A stretch of DNA of 55,114 nt, from assembly GCF_001949145.1 (NCBI RefSeq), contig NW_019091362.1, positions 4,678,002 through 4,733,115 on the forward strand. Reading direction: 5' to 3'. The stretch comes from Acanthaster planci (taxonomy: Eukaryota; Echinodermata; Asteroidea; Valvatida; Acanthasteridae). A program made the translations under genes and the position numbers. The notes beneath the pieces are model-generated. The model made no database searches and was not told the origin of the DNA. It was given only the letters and a program-made list of their open reading frames with translations. Of this stretch, positions 1 to 13,600 are shown one piece after another; within the stretch, counting starts at the first letter, position 1, and each line of letters starts with the position of its first letter.

Positions 1-3000
1 TAAGTCACCATTCCTTGTAATGATTATATGGATTCAAACTTTGTATAAACTGGAAATACAGTAATCTTATGACCAAAGAGCAGACCCAAAGAAGAAATGG
101 CTGCATCAGATGAAATTGAGAACTGAGCATGTACATGTACAGTAAGTTTCTCAGCATAAGCAACTTTAAATTATGACATGGGAGAAGTTTTATTCTCAGA
201 GTTTTGTCTCATACTGGTAATTAGAATAACTGATCTACATGTAGCAAACTGTCATTATTTCAATAAATGCCAAGTTTGATTGCTGAAAATTATTGCTCCT
301 CCTGCCCATTCAAGATACACCTGTTAAGCAAAAACAAATTTCACTTTTGGTCCAATGTACCGGTACTGGGATGCATGATGCCAATGGGAGGGTCTGCAGT
401 CTTCAGCCACACTAACTCTTAATGATATGGCATGATACGGATGAGGTAAACAGTCTTGTATATGTCTACATGTAGGTACCAGTGTACATGTATGATTTAC
501 ACAACGGGCATTATTACCTCTCAGTGGGCATAATACACGGTCAAGTTGCACACTTGTCTGGAGTATTTAAAAACATACCCGTATTTTTATCTTGGGCACC
601 AAAGTTAGAAGGCGCACTACATACATGTACATGTCAATGAATACCGATGTGTACAAGAATTTTGCACATGAAGCATCATTCAAATCCTACATTATTTGTC
701 ACTCCTGTGCAAAGTTAAGGGTCAGGAGATACACTGGTAAACGTACGTAGGTGCAACAAAATTAGGGTCATACAATGTACAACAGCGGGCATACCAGTAC
801 AATACAAACAAAAACTCGTTCAGTCCCTGGCATACAGTTTGTACATGTACATGTTCTACTTGGAAATGAGTTGAATGTGTCCATATATGGGGTCTGTACA
901 GTACATGTACATGCTTAGTGACATTGAATACGTGTAATGTATATGTACTGCATGCTTTTCGAGAAGTTAAACAGCAAAACTGAAATCCAAATCGTGGGGA
1001 AACAAAAGAAGAGGGAAGTTATCATTGTAAAAATAAAAAAAAAAAAGAAAAATGACTCACAAGCCTGTACATGCATATACATGCACATGTATGTACATGT
1101 ACATGTATACAAAATGTATACAAATTGGCATGAAGTCAGTACACATGCACATGTACATGGACCATTGTGAATGATTTCCAGAGGCCACATATTCACTACC
1201 CGGGGTATGAGCACATGTTTATAGCACATGCACACGGTAGGCCTACATGTACTGTACATGTTCACTATCCACAGTACCTGTACACATGGTACAGGTACAT
1301 ACATAATTCATGAATAAATTGGGTATTTCCCCAAAGTGGTCCTACTCCTTCATAGTATGCACATTGTATTGAGATACATAAATGTGCATGTACATGTACA
1401 TACATGTACATGTATGTACATGTACACACAATCGACATCAGTGCATGTACATGTACATGTACAATGTAAATACCAGTGGAATGCTGGTACAAGTTCTGCT
1501 TTTACATGTACGTACTGTACATGTACTTGACCATATTAAGCTTTAAACTCCAAAGTACATGTACATGAACAGGTACCTGTTGAAGCTACATGTACACTAC
1601 TCAACGTGACCTTAAAAAAGCATCCTGCTAAGCCTCAAATTGTAAAGAGAACGAAACCGTACATGTACCGGTATTTGCATAGGACTTGATGAAAAACAAT
1701 GAAAGCAGTGCTCTTGCACTTGTCCAACCACAGGCTTGTTTAAATATTGAATTGATTAGGTTGGAACAGAGCTGGAAAATGTTGACCCTGGAAAAATGCA
1801 CTGAGGTAAATATTCCAAAGTGAGTTCATGCTATAAGACCTCAGTAAATTGTAGAAATTTACATGTACATTGCACCGGCAGTTTTAAAGAGAAAACAAGT
1901 ACTAACTTCAATTTTATAACAGTTTGATTTATCTGAAGTCTTCAATTCATTTTAATTCATATTTTGCAATTTGTAATCCAGTGTACTTGTACACACGTTC
2001 TCTAACTTTGTTCACTCTGACCCAGTTCAATATTTGGCAAAAACCTTGGTGAATGTCAGTACACGTACATGTAGCTAGTACATTTACATGTACATGAAAA
2101 GTATTCAATTACAGCACTGAAATGAAAAAAAGGAAACTGGTGTTTTGGGAATATGAAGAAAAATGTCCCCACTCCTTTTCTCAGCAAGTTTAAAGGGCAA
2201 AGGGCAAACACGTTCTTCCAAACATTAAGTTTCCAGTAACATCAAAACATTTAAGAATGTCATTTTTCCACAAATGGTTCAAATCCACCCTTGATTTGGT
2301 GTTACTAACGTGTCCAGGTCCATGCAAAATGATAAGTTGCTTTTTTATCTGTCCCAACTTGAAGCACTCTGTATACTATTTGAGCTTTTTCCACTGTCCC
2401 AACTTATTAGTCCAGTGCCAACAGTGCAACAAAAAAGTAAACATTTCATTTGGAATGATGCATGTACATGTACATTGTATTTGAATATGACAACATGTAC
2501 CTCATTGTAATCATTGTAAAAGACTCTAAGTCAACAGGGAGAGGTGTCCTAACAAGGGGCTGCCTCATTTTTAAATTTACATACATTTACATGTAAGTGT
2601 GGGTCCATGCTGCCCTACTGAGTAAAGTTGACAGTACCAGTATACTTCAAAATAGTAATCACCCTCTCAATCACAATTATCAGTACACGAGATTGGGTAC
2701 AAGACTGAGAAGTCTTAGATGCTGTACGAGCCAATTAACTGAATTCATTCGTGCCATTTTCAGTTAGAGTTTTCAATAGTGCCAACTCTTTAAGTTTTAG
2801 ATTTTGGGGTGTTTTGGTCGTATCGCAAATATCCTGAGTTTTATTCTTATGTTTTTAAACGTGTTATCTTTGTTTCAGTGTTCGTAATTCCTTCCCATGT
2901 ACATGCAATCTTTCTGTCTTAAATACACGATTCAAAACTGTAATTTTTTTATGTTTTAAATTGCAATTTAAATTAGGGTTTTGACAGCAGCAGACATGTA

Positions 3001-5100
3001 AATTTTCCATTTTATTTCTTTAAAACGGACGGTAAAAAATATTTTGTCTTTTAATCCTAATGCTCTGAATTGAGGCCCGACATTGTAGTTGACATTACAT
3101 ACATGTACATGTATCAGTATGTACATGTACAATGACCTAAACTGTAATTGAACAGTTGAAACCCATGATGGTTACATGATCCTCCTATTTCTGTGCACCT
3201 ACCATAGGTACATGTAAGGCTTTGAAACAAGATTTCCAGAAAACTACTTGCAGTAAAAATGTTTCAGAGGTGATTTTATTTCTACAACTTAGTCTGTCAT
3301 CCAAGCAATTCACATAAAAGAGTCACTTCTTTTTGTGCCCAGGAGTAGGCGGCTCTTAGTGGGTTTGACCAAGTGTGTGTAAAAGTTCCTGTCTAAACCT
3401 ACGCAACTTAACTGGCTGTTTTTGAAATCTACGGTGGCCAAGACGTGCCACACAAGGAAAAGGTAAGTCCTGGTGTTTGGCATTGTAACAGTACATAATT
3501 CTTTGAATATTAAAGCAATGTAAACAGCTTCAAACTTCAAATCTTCCAGTAGTCATTTCCAGTTTGTTTGGATAACTTTCTCAAATCAGTAATGGGGAAA
3601 TTAATTTTAATAAACAGTATTTTTATCTAATAACATGAGGTTCCTTGGTCTGTCACTATTTAACATTCTTACATAATAAATCACAAGTAAAGTCTCTTAA
3701 TGTGTCCTTTGCTTGTCATTTACTTGTCACTTTTGACAGTCTTCACGAGCCCAAGGGCAATTCCATGATAGAATGGACATGGCCCTAAAATTTCATATCA
3801 ATATTTGAAAGCCATTATCTTTAAAATATTGATTCATATGGTTCAAGATTTGTGGAACAACTTAAAATGACTGAATTGTTGCAAAATTTTTGGAGAAATG
3901 ATCATTTGAAGTGAAATGGTAATTTTGAACTGAAAGTTTTCCAAAAGTGGGAAATTCTTTGTTGGTTTTATTTTATGGAAATTTAAAGGATGATCTAGTC
4001 TGTTACGCATTTTCTGTATTACCGGTAAATATGACACTAGAATTCAGACTTTAAAAAAGGAGAGGCTTGACTTATTTCATGAGGACGTTGTGACTCAATA
4101 TTCAAAGCACTTCTACATGTAGGTAGTGTAAGGTAATGTGTAATGTGGGTCGTTTGGCGGCTGCCCGAGGTGCCCTTGTATGCCATCAGCTCAACCATAT
4201 TTTTAAAAAAAATGTATTCATTGTTCCACGCTTAATGTCTTCATTGTACAGCACATTTGAACATATCTACCGGTATATGAAATTTGCGCTTTACAAATAA
4301 ATAAATTATTATTATTTTTACCAAAATATGACTTTTTTCCCTAGTGAATATGTTTCTTAGTTTCAACAGTTGCCTTTTTCAATTATCGTTCTCTTGATGA
4401 TCCCCAATGTAAAAACTGGGTTCCATTAATGATGTGACTATTCACTGTTCAATGCGGCGAGGTAATGGAAGTTGTAATGTACATGTAACTGTGTAACGTG
4501 AGTAACCATACATGTACATGCAGGTGTAATGTGAGTAACCATACATGTGTAATGTGAGTAACCGGAATTAGCATGTATAAAAGAAGATTATATGAGCTGA
4601 CTGTAGCTCACGGATATGCTTTATATACAAATAGCACACAGAAATGCTTTGTAAGCAAATAACATTCAAATTTCCCATTTTGAATGGAAAACAATGAAGG
4701 CAGTCTAGCATTACCCATAATGCACTGCACACTGTCTGAAATGAGCACTTGGGAAGAAAAGCACTATACGGGGTGCTACGTGTACATGTACATGTATATC
4801 CAGGAGAAGTGGGTTGACCGTGGTGGTAAGAATGAATACCAAGCATCAGTGATGCATCCAGCTGGGAACTGCAACTACAAGAGATAAGATCAATCTTTGA
4901 CAAAAGCTGGAAACAAAACTAGATGCACCTGCAGTTGCGAACAACAAGGTCACTTGAAGTTTTCTGTGAAGTTTTAGTTCCATCATGCCCAGAACCTTTG
5001 GCTGAATGGTTACTGATCTACATTTACTTTTCCTACGGATAAATGCCCTATGCATTTTTATGTTTGTGCAAAATGTAACGTGAGTAACCAATTTTGTGTG
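1..5100. repeat. TACATG/ACATGTAC-rich flank with no recognised gene
   Basis: The stretch is full of the palindrome-prone hexamer phrase TACATG in short runs, densest at about 1060-1160 and 1370-1480, with many isolated ACATGTAC copies elsewhere. Open frames across it are rich in Cys, Met, Thr, Tyr and Val because they translate this repeat. No splice-consistent homologous exon was recognised on either strand. It could be intergenic or a long intron of a gene beginning outside the window. Confidence 0.7.
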
Positions 5101-5115
5101 CCTTATGTATCATGC

Positions 5116-5640
5116 TTAACCACTTGCTGCAGGGTGCTTTTAAAATGCAGTGCACACATACGGGAGATTTTCAAGATTTTCAGTTTTCAAAATTCTTCAA
5201 AAACTCATCATTTCATTTAATGGATGTTTACACCCACAATGACTGTTTGGTGGCTACTTTAAGCTGACAGGCAACCTTCATTGACTCCTGAGTATTTCAG
5301 CCAGGCCTGCCACCCTGTAAAGAGAGCCCAGAAATAAGAGGTGTTGCATATTTTCCTTGTCAACAGTGAATATGAGTGGTATCTTTTCAAACGTGGCTGG
5401 ATATATGCAGCAGTGCTGTGTCACTCATCAATGGGGCCCTGGAGCGCTATTGTCCATGGTGCTAATCTGTAGGTGCGCCATGCCCAAAACAGTGGTTTAC
5501 TGTTTAGAAACAGTGAAGGATTACCTTCGCAAAATGCAAGCCAAAAAACAATCGCAGTTCCGAGTATGGTCTTTTGTTACACGGACCAGCTCTTCAGTCC
5601 CATTTCGGGCATTGCGGCTCTGCATATAAACCCATGCTTA
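5116..5640 (-). mobile_element. TTAA-type MITE, copy 1 (reverse orientation, outer end eroded)
   Basis: The sequence from TTAA at 5116 (TTAACCACTTGCTGCAGGG) to about 5640 is a diverged reverse complement of the elements at 20464-21033 and 44615-45210. Shared segments include the AAAACTC/TTCAAAATTCTTC stretch near 5190 and the ACAAAAGACC-type stretch near 5570. The terminal repeat is visible only at the 5116 side. The TTAA target and the CCACTTGCTGCCGGG-like terminus suggest a piggyBac-type non-autonomous element, which is inference from family features. Confidence 0.7.
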
Positions 5641-8600
5641 TTATCTGTGGTTATTAGGTAGGCCTAGGTATGCACTAGATACTATGGAGTTAACAATAAT
5701 TGAACATTTTACAGGAAAATAATTACAGCCAAAAGAAACTCAAAAGTACATGAAAAACACAACGAGAGTAACCATGGAACTGCCGCCAACACTATTGTAA
5801 ATATGGTACCCCGTATCCTCCAGTGGTCTGCCCCTCTTCTATACCCTATTGCTCCATATTAACCATTTACATCTACCTTGTCTCTAAATCCCTCTCCAAA
5901 AATAAATCTGTGATCATAATAATGAACAAATAAATTTTTAAGAGAGGACAAATAGTCTTAATGTCCTCCAAAAACACCTTCCTCAGGCTGGTAGACCTAA
6001 TTCCACTCCAACACCTACTGCCATGCTCTTTGTTACTTGTATACTCTGCAACCACCATCACAAGTTGAACACCCTCATCCCCATCCACACCCCGCCCACA
6101 CCCTTGGGTTTCTGTCTGTGCCCTTTCCATGTTAATCAGGTTGGTGCATATCCCATCCCACCACTGATTACCTTTACTCATTGAACATGGGCAACCCAGT
6201 GTCAATCTAAGTAATCTAGCTCTCTTCTGAGAGGAAAAATGAGAAGCAAACTCTAAAAATGGCTCCACCATTGCCTTTTATTCATATTCACTCACTTGAC
6301 AAAATAAACCAAAAATTAACATTTTGAAACTTCAAATATAAGCGGAGGGTCCTATTTGCACCCCTAAAGTCCTTCACTGAGGCAACAAACTTTAATGACA
6401 TCACGTACCGGCTACACATTAAATGTATACATGTACTAGGCAATAGAAGGCGAACTGTTAGATCATATGAAGAATTCTGAATTTTGAGGGACTCATAACA
6501 CAAACTCTTATATACATGTATGTGTCTAGGGAAGTTCCCTGAAAAAAGGGTTTTTTTTTTTAATCCTAAATTAGATACATGTAACAGGATTCATTTCCAA
6601 CATTTTGGGATCTTTTGCAAAACTTCTGAACATGGACAAATGATACAAGTGACCGCTGGCTGTTCGACAGCACGAGCGTTCACAAAACGTTTCCTGAAAG
6701 TTGAGTGCGTAGAAATAGGACTGCATAGATTTAGGGGGCCTGACGATACATTACTACAATACAATGTAGTTCATGTAGTTATAAATCACGATAAGGCTAT
6801 AGCAACAGGCCTACATTATAAATTTACATATATGTAGGCAACAGGCGTACTATACCTCACTGGCCTACATGTAGGACCTAAATGTATATGCACCAGTATA
6901 TGTAGTAGGTATGTGCAAACACGCCGTACGCGCGACCTCCGAAAGGTGCCCACACAAGTGTTAGCCCGATTCTCTGCCTGCACGGCTGATTGGCTGTTGT
7001 AAGGAGTCTGACCAACAAATTAATGAATATGTAATGTGAAAAACACAAAGTTCATGTTCGTTTTTGAAATTTTCCAATCAACCTCGAGGAAGTGAAAGTT
7101 TGAGCTTGAAATTCCACCCAACTAATCCTGATTTGTAACAAAGTGTTGTCATTTTAAGGTGAATCATTGTGAAACATAACTCTTGAGTTGTAAGTGGGTG
7201 TAATTGGAGCAAATTCTGAAGCTCCAAAGGGTTTTTTTTTTTATCGGACTACAGGGTGTTCAGTCCCATGTGGTGCAAGCGTGCTGTGCACGCCATCTTG
7301 CCATGATTCATGGCGGCACGGTCGCGTGCTGAAATGTGCTTGCGTGTCACTGGCTTGCAATGTTTGTATCATGCTCATGATGTAGCTGCCTACAAGAATT
7401 GAAGAAATGAAGAACTGATCAAACGAATTTTGTAGGTGAACTGAGCTCAGTCCATCCGCTTTTGATTTCACATGAAATTTGAAATTAGCTTTCTAACAGT
7501 ATGTAAGACCTCGAATGGCCTAAGTTCAAGGGAAAGTGACGCGTGACGCATAACGCAAAGCAATGATTGTGGGTCACAGTTTTTTCAGAAGATTCCTATG
7601 CTATTCAATACAAACACGGAAGCACAAATACGCTCGTTTAAAATCCTTCAAAAATCACAATTCCCCAACCCAACATCGCATAGGTCCTAGCTAACATTGC
7701 TTTTGGTATCATTAGAAAGCTTATGTTAAACCTATCTTTTGGCATATGTTACATCTAAATCACACTAACTTGACAAAAAATTGTCACATGCCTACATGAA
7801 GCCTAGCTACATGTACAGGTATGCAGCCGCTAGCCTACCTGTCACCTGTGTAGCCTAGCACCAGCCATGCTAGCACTGCAGGCTAAACATGCTAGGGCCT
7901 TAGGCTAAACATGCTAGGGCCTAAAGCCATCTTTACAAACAATCTGAAAAAGTCAAACAATTGACGATTACTTTTGTTAGTTACATACACAGTTGAAAAG
8001 AATGTTAATTACTCATTTGCATACTTACAATGCCGAAAACATGGGAGACCGATGGTAACACTTTATTAATTTACTTCCGTCATAGTGTAAGTCGGCAGCA
8101 CACATAAAAATAGTACATGATCGAATGACACAAATCAATGGGATCGGATGTGATTATACTCAATACGCATTCCCTGGTCAGCTACCCTGGCGACAAAAAA
8201 AAGCACATGGGGGATATGAATTCAAACGCGAAAAACACATCGGGGTACCAGTCTGATGAGATTGGTTTGAGAAAAACAAACATGGGGTGGCGCTCTTAAT
8301 AATTATTAGCCAAGCGTAATCGATCGGGGGAGGGGCCAAAACCCAGAGTAATTGGTGGGGGAGGCGTGAATCACTATCATTGTTGCTCAATACCAAAAAC
8401 TGTAAGTCCATCACACACAATAAATGTCAATGAAAGAACACACAGATTGAAACGGAAACTTGAACCTTAGAAGGCTGGGGCGGAACCCCACGACATCGTC
8501 GCACGCGGGGAAGTTTTAGGTTTTAGTAACTTCTTGCCGTAATTTAGACAGTACTGAACATCGGATTGTGACCCGTGCTCAATGCAAACGACTGCGGCTA

Positions 8601-10400
8601 ACAGAGGTTACCATAAGAAAAAAAAACGAACAAAACCGCAAGTCAGATTGAATCGAAACCTCTCTGATGTACTGTTAACTAAGGAGTGTCTTTACATGTA
8701 TACTGGTTTTCATGAAAATCGCGCTTGGGAAACTGAGCCAAGTTCTTATTGGGTGCCGGAATCCACCCCCCCCCCCAGCTGTGAGATCATTGGCCCGAAA
8801 TATCCTGGCTTTTTAGGGATAAAAGTTCCTACCAGTAATTGTCAAGCTTACGGTCGGTCCCTAAGTATCCTAAACCCCAACCGATGCATATCCGGGGGGG
8901 GTGCCACCGAAATATTGAATTCTTTGCAAAGAATTGAAAGCGCACTTCCCCCTAATGTAACAAATTCATATTAGATCATTTCGGACAGTGTATTCACTGA
9001 CAATCCAGCTCATCTCCTAAAGTTGGTTGGCAAAGACTTTGACTCAAGCTTAAGTTTTCTTCGTTTAACGTGTAAATTCGTTAAGTTTATTTTTTAAATG
9101 GAATACGTTCTTGCATGTTATTACTCCCAGTGACATTTTGGGAATGAAAATGGTGTTAAGTAGAATGCGCAAAAGTAGAATAAAAACAGTGAGTTAGCAG
9201 GATGTGTCAGAAGTGACGTGTTGCTGACTTATAAGAATACAGATAGATAACGAAATAGCCCCGACTCAGCTAACTACACAATTAATGACACTACAATTGT
9301 ATGACAATTTGATATTTCGATATTCTGGCCCGTTCGATATCTAACAGCGCATGCCCACAACCACCAGGGTGGAAATCTCTCCTCGATCGTGTGCCGGGGG
9401 GACATCAATTTACACTTTTTTTGCACAACGCGTGTTTGTTATTTTATTCCATTCATAAAAATTCAAACGGGAAAATCCTCGATCCATCCATTCCTTTTGT
9501 ATTTTGTTTTGCTTAAAACATGGAAGGGACATGCGACATTGTGTCCCCCATACCAATTCATCGGGGCGGCTGTCCACCCGGGATTTCCGCCCATGGCCAT
9601 AACGAATTCGAACATTAGGGAAAAACGGATTTTTTTCATAATCATACATGTACGTCCACGTGTTCACTCAAGAACAGCGAGAACTACATTGCAAGGCGCG
9701 CGAGGTCGAGGTCGGCAGTGCATACATGTTTGTTTGTTTTTAAATTGTTCTAAAAAGATAATGCACAGATTCAGCACAAAAATAATAATGTGTTGCGCAT
9801 TATCTTTTCATTTCATTCCCTTTCATGCAGTTTGTACTGACCCTAAACATTAACAGCCGACTTATTTTGGACCATCTCACAGCCAGGGGAGGGGCGGATT
9901 TCTATAAGAACGCGTCTCTCGAGTCACAAGCGCCCGTCCGATAGAAAACTTAGCACGAATGTGAAACTTGCAGTTTTGGGTCCACACACGTGTGAGCCCG
10001 CCAGCATTGAATGGAGTACAGAAGCAGAAAAATATACATATTTGACTGTAACCTGTCTCTGAAAAATGGGTGCTGCGTCAGAACAACATGTTCAATTTCC
10101 CTAGACAATTGCTGTGAATTGATGAAAAACCTCCTAAATGTTCAGCTAGTAGAAAAAAATTGCGCTGCGGCGGAAGAAAAAATGTCAGGGGCGGATTCTG
10201 CCTCCCGGCTTATCCTTATTGCGATTAGAAGAAAAAGATGAAAGATATATACTAATGCCTGAAAACGAACTCCAACACCCGTACGTAATTATTATCATTA
10301 TTAACTCGTAAGTATATTCTCATAAGCTGGCCATTTTAAGAATGCTGTTTATGGAATTATTCTAGAAAAACCCAGACATTTCATTTGATCTGCAGTACAA
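5641..10400. other. Gene-poor upstream flank of GMPPA
   Basis: No exon was recognised. Visible details are a poly-T run near 6550, a CCAAT-like TGATTGGCTG near 6988, two tandem 21-bp copies of a TTAGGCTAAACATGCTAGGGCC phrase at about 7880-7922, and C/G homopolymer tracts near 8765 and 8895 that look like ends of small elements. The longest open frames (minus strand 5873-6271, plus strand 8582-8974 and 9389-9853) show no domain, codon pattern or splice context that would support a gene. Confidence 0.6.
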
Positions 10401-10660
10401 CAGGCCTGGCAAACTCGTTCTCAGCATGCACCGCTAGCGCTGCTCGACATTGCTTTATGACCGGGTGAGGGCGCGCTCGCCGATGATCAGCAGAGCAGCC
10501 GCCGGAGGCCACGTCAAGACTAGCCTAAAAAACAGAAATTGAACTAAAGTTTGTTATTATAACTTCGTAAACAAAGTCGTGCTCCTGCTTCCAGCATTGT
10601 CCAGCTACAGTAAGGCGCTGGCTAGAACTCCCATCTGTGACTTCAACAGGAATTGTAGAC
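10400..10660 (+). promoter_or_regulatory. Probable GMPPA promoter and 5' UTR
   Basis: This is the immediate upstream region of the GMPPA start codon. It has a locally GC- and CpG-rich patch (about 10430-10510, with GCGCGCTCGCCG and GCCGCCGGAGG) in an otherwise AT-rich flank, as expected of a housekeeping promoter. No TATA box was recognised at a convincing distance. The transcription start cannot be fixed from sequence alone. Confidence 0.4.
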
Positions 10661-13600
10661 ATGTCATACAAGGCGGTTATCCTTATTGGAGGACCACAGA
10701 AAGGTAAGGGGAGGCATTTTCTGCCGCTGGATAGCGAGTAAACATAAACTTTATCGCCCGACTATCAGGACAATGTCCAAATGTTAAAAAAGGCAATTCA
10801 TAGAGTCCAAGTTACTTAAACTACATGTAGGTGTTTTCATGGTTACAGAATAGGAGCATGGGCACGACATAAGCCTTATCGCAAATACTGCATGGGTGAT
10901 TTTGCACAATGGTAGAAAGGCATTGTGGAGATGAGGGAAAGAAAAAGGGGTAATGTTTGCTCTTTTTTCCTTGCCACATTGCCTTTCTACCATGTGTAAA
11001 ATAAATCACCCATGCAGTATTTGCGATAAGGCTTATGGCATATTGGGATTTCTGGTCAGATCGTACTTGAGTTAAGTCATACCCTGGTCAACTCTTACCC
11101 CAGTCAAGTCGTACCTGAGTTAAGTCATACCCTGGTCAGCTCGTACCTGAGTTAAGTCATACCCTGGTCAACTCGTACCCCAGTCAAGTTGTAGCCCAGG
11201 CAACTCGTTCCCTTGATGAGGATTATGGTTTGTTTTTTTTCCCGTTTTACTCCAAACGGTTTAATTTTATTGATGATTACAATTCTGTTTGTTGTTACTT
11301 CCGGTATATAATAATTTTTCCTCCCCTTTTGCACTTAATTAATTATTATCATATAATCATTGTTGATTTTTTTTGTAAGGATTGTGTTTTTTTTTTATGT
11401 GCAGCCAATGGTAGATACTAGGGACGATTCATGTATTTATTTTAATTATTTTTATTATGATAATTATCATTAATTAATTACTTTATTAATGATTACAGTT
11501 CTTTTTGCTTTTTGTTGTGCAGGGCTGGTACCAATATGAAAATTTTCCATCCCAGGCCACCATTATTGGTCAGAAAAGAAAAAAACCGACAAGGACAGAG
11601 TATCTTTTTTGCTTTAATAGACCATCAAACAAACGACAGGCACATACATCTCTTTTTGAAGATGTGTTGGCTCTGAAAAGAGCTGGTTGGTTTGTATTGC
11701 CCCCTGCTACTTATAGTGCTTGGCTAGTGAGGTGCTTGCAGGCAGCCAGTAAGCTGGATGTCGTCAAGTCCCTGTTCTTGCACCGCTCCCATAGCTTAAA
11801 CACCTGCCCTTGGAATGTCTTGACCTTGTTCTGCTGGTGTTGTTGTAGCTTGGATGCTTTCAGTAGCCACATCTGGATCTTGATCATAGTTGCCGCGCTG
11901 TGAAGTAGTACAACCACTGTGTAAAACTGAACACAGTGGTGGCCTGCCCTCCTGTTCAGCCGACGATGCCACCCCTCGACATTGTTGTTGGTGTGTATGG
12001 CCCTCCTGAAGATGGACCAGTTTGCCGGGCTCCAAGTGCTGTGCAGTAGCCACGTCGCATCGATGTACTGACAGAGTACATGTACGGTAGTTTGAGGGGC
12101 TCAATTGATGCTCGGGCCTGAAGGTAGCGGAAGGCCTCGTCGATATGCTCGGCACGCAGGAATGGGAGAGACATCAGCTGCCCGATTTAGTCTCCCACTG
12201 CTGGATCTCGGTTGTGAGGAACTTGAAGGCCCAGCACCTGGCACTTCTGCCATACCGCCTGCGTCCAGTGGCAAAGGCATTCTGCAATGTTAACCTGTGG
12301 GAACACATCACTACAGATGGCAGACCAGACTCCCGCCTCGAAGTCCATCATGGCCTCGTGACAGTTGCTGCCTCTTGATGGTAGCTTCTTTTGGATACAC
12401 TTTGACACCTGCATGGAGATATCCGGAAAAAGAAGCACAAAAAGTAAGCACAACACTGTTAGACAGTTGTGCAATTTTAAGGAGAAAATTAAACATAAAT
12501 TAAGATAAGACTTTTTATTGTCAGCTGAAAGGACAGCTGAAAAGATGTCAGAATAAAAAAAAAAATTTGCAAAGTAATTTCTTGACAATAAATACAGAAA
12601 GCAGACTGGTCGGTGTGAAACTTTCCAAGCTGATCACAAGATTTTTTCAAAAAGTAATGTAAGAGTAGAAACTATTAAAACATACCTTCTTGTAGTCCTT
12701 CGTGATCCTCCTTGACATCAAAACAAAGGCCAGTGGTACTTGCTTACATGTAACTTTGCCCGACTCAGCTCTGATGAACGCATGTATCGAAAACAGCTGC
12801 ACAAATGGACGCCGCACAAGCTTGAAGGTATTGTCAAGATACCAAGTCTTGGCGACATCCAGAACAGCAAGCTGGTCCTCGGTGAAGAACAGGAGATGGC
12901 ATGCTCCCCCACTCTTGATGGAATGAAGTCGGCAGCCACCCCGAAGTCAAGGTTTCATAGTTCATGAAGGCGCTGCGATTGACGAACCCGGTTTGCAGTG
13001 CGTCTCAGGTACAACGGGTTGGGGCAGCTGGCTGGGGCAGTAGTCGCAATGGCTCTCAAGACTTCCTCCACTAAAGCTCCAGCTGGGCAGAAGACTTCTT
13101 CTTTTGCAGCCCTCTTCACGGTTGCGACTGCAATATCACCTCCAGGCCGGGCAGGGTGGATGTGGGTAGTGTGCATTCCAAAGGAGAAGTCAAGCCCTTC
13201 CTGACGGACTGACACCCGGCATCTACTCGACTTATTATTTTTTTTTTTATGAGGTGGATGTTGGTTTCTGCCACTTTTGGGTATGTAGGTGTTACCATGG
13301 CTGTCAACCAGAATGGGCTTGTTGCATTGAGTACCCCCGTCGACAACCTTGAACGTAACCTTGTCTTCTTCACCAAGGTCGGCAGGTCTTCAGGCATGGC
13401 AGGTTGTGGGGTACAGGGACGGTAAAGTCCGATGTCACATCGAACTCCATAGACATGATAGACTTTGAGCTTGGAGAGGATGGAGCTTCGCTGTCAGCAC
13501 AGATCTTGCAGACCCAGACGGGAAGACGGTCGGGGTCATCAACGATCCGCCGATGTTCTTAGTGTGTGATGCCGGTGTCACACTCTTGGTGCTGCCATCT

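Noticed and set aside
915-1530. Overlapping open frames on both strands rich in Cys, Tyr, Thr and Met
   Set aside because: They translate TACATG/ACATGT repeats; composition follows the repeat and there is no splice or domain support.
3310-3540. Possible minus-strand terminal exon
   Set aside because: Two frames look partly protein-like but no acceptor, partner exon or homologous motif could be identified.
5873-6271. 132-codon minus-strand open frame
   Set aside because: No recognisable domain, no splice partners and ordinary AT-rich context; possibly a transposon relic but not supportable.
8582-8974. 130-codon plus-strand open frame
   Set aside because: Contains C- and G-homopolymer tracts typical of small element ends; no domain or neighbouring exons recognised.
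9389-9853. 154-codon plus-strand open frame upstream of GMPPA
   Set aside because: The longest frame in the flank, but of low-quality composition with no motif. It starts in G-rich sequence and has competing frames on the other strand.
11505-11903. Plus-strand 132-codon frame in GMPPA intron 1
   Set aside because: Mostly the antisense shadow of the minus-strand MULE transposase C-terminal region.
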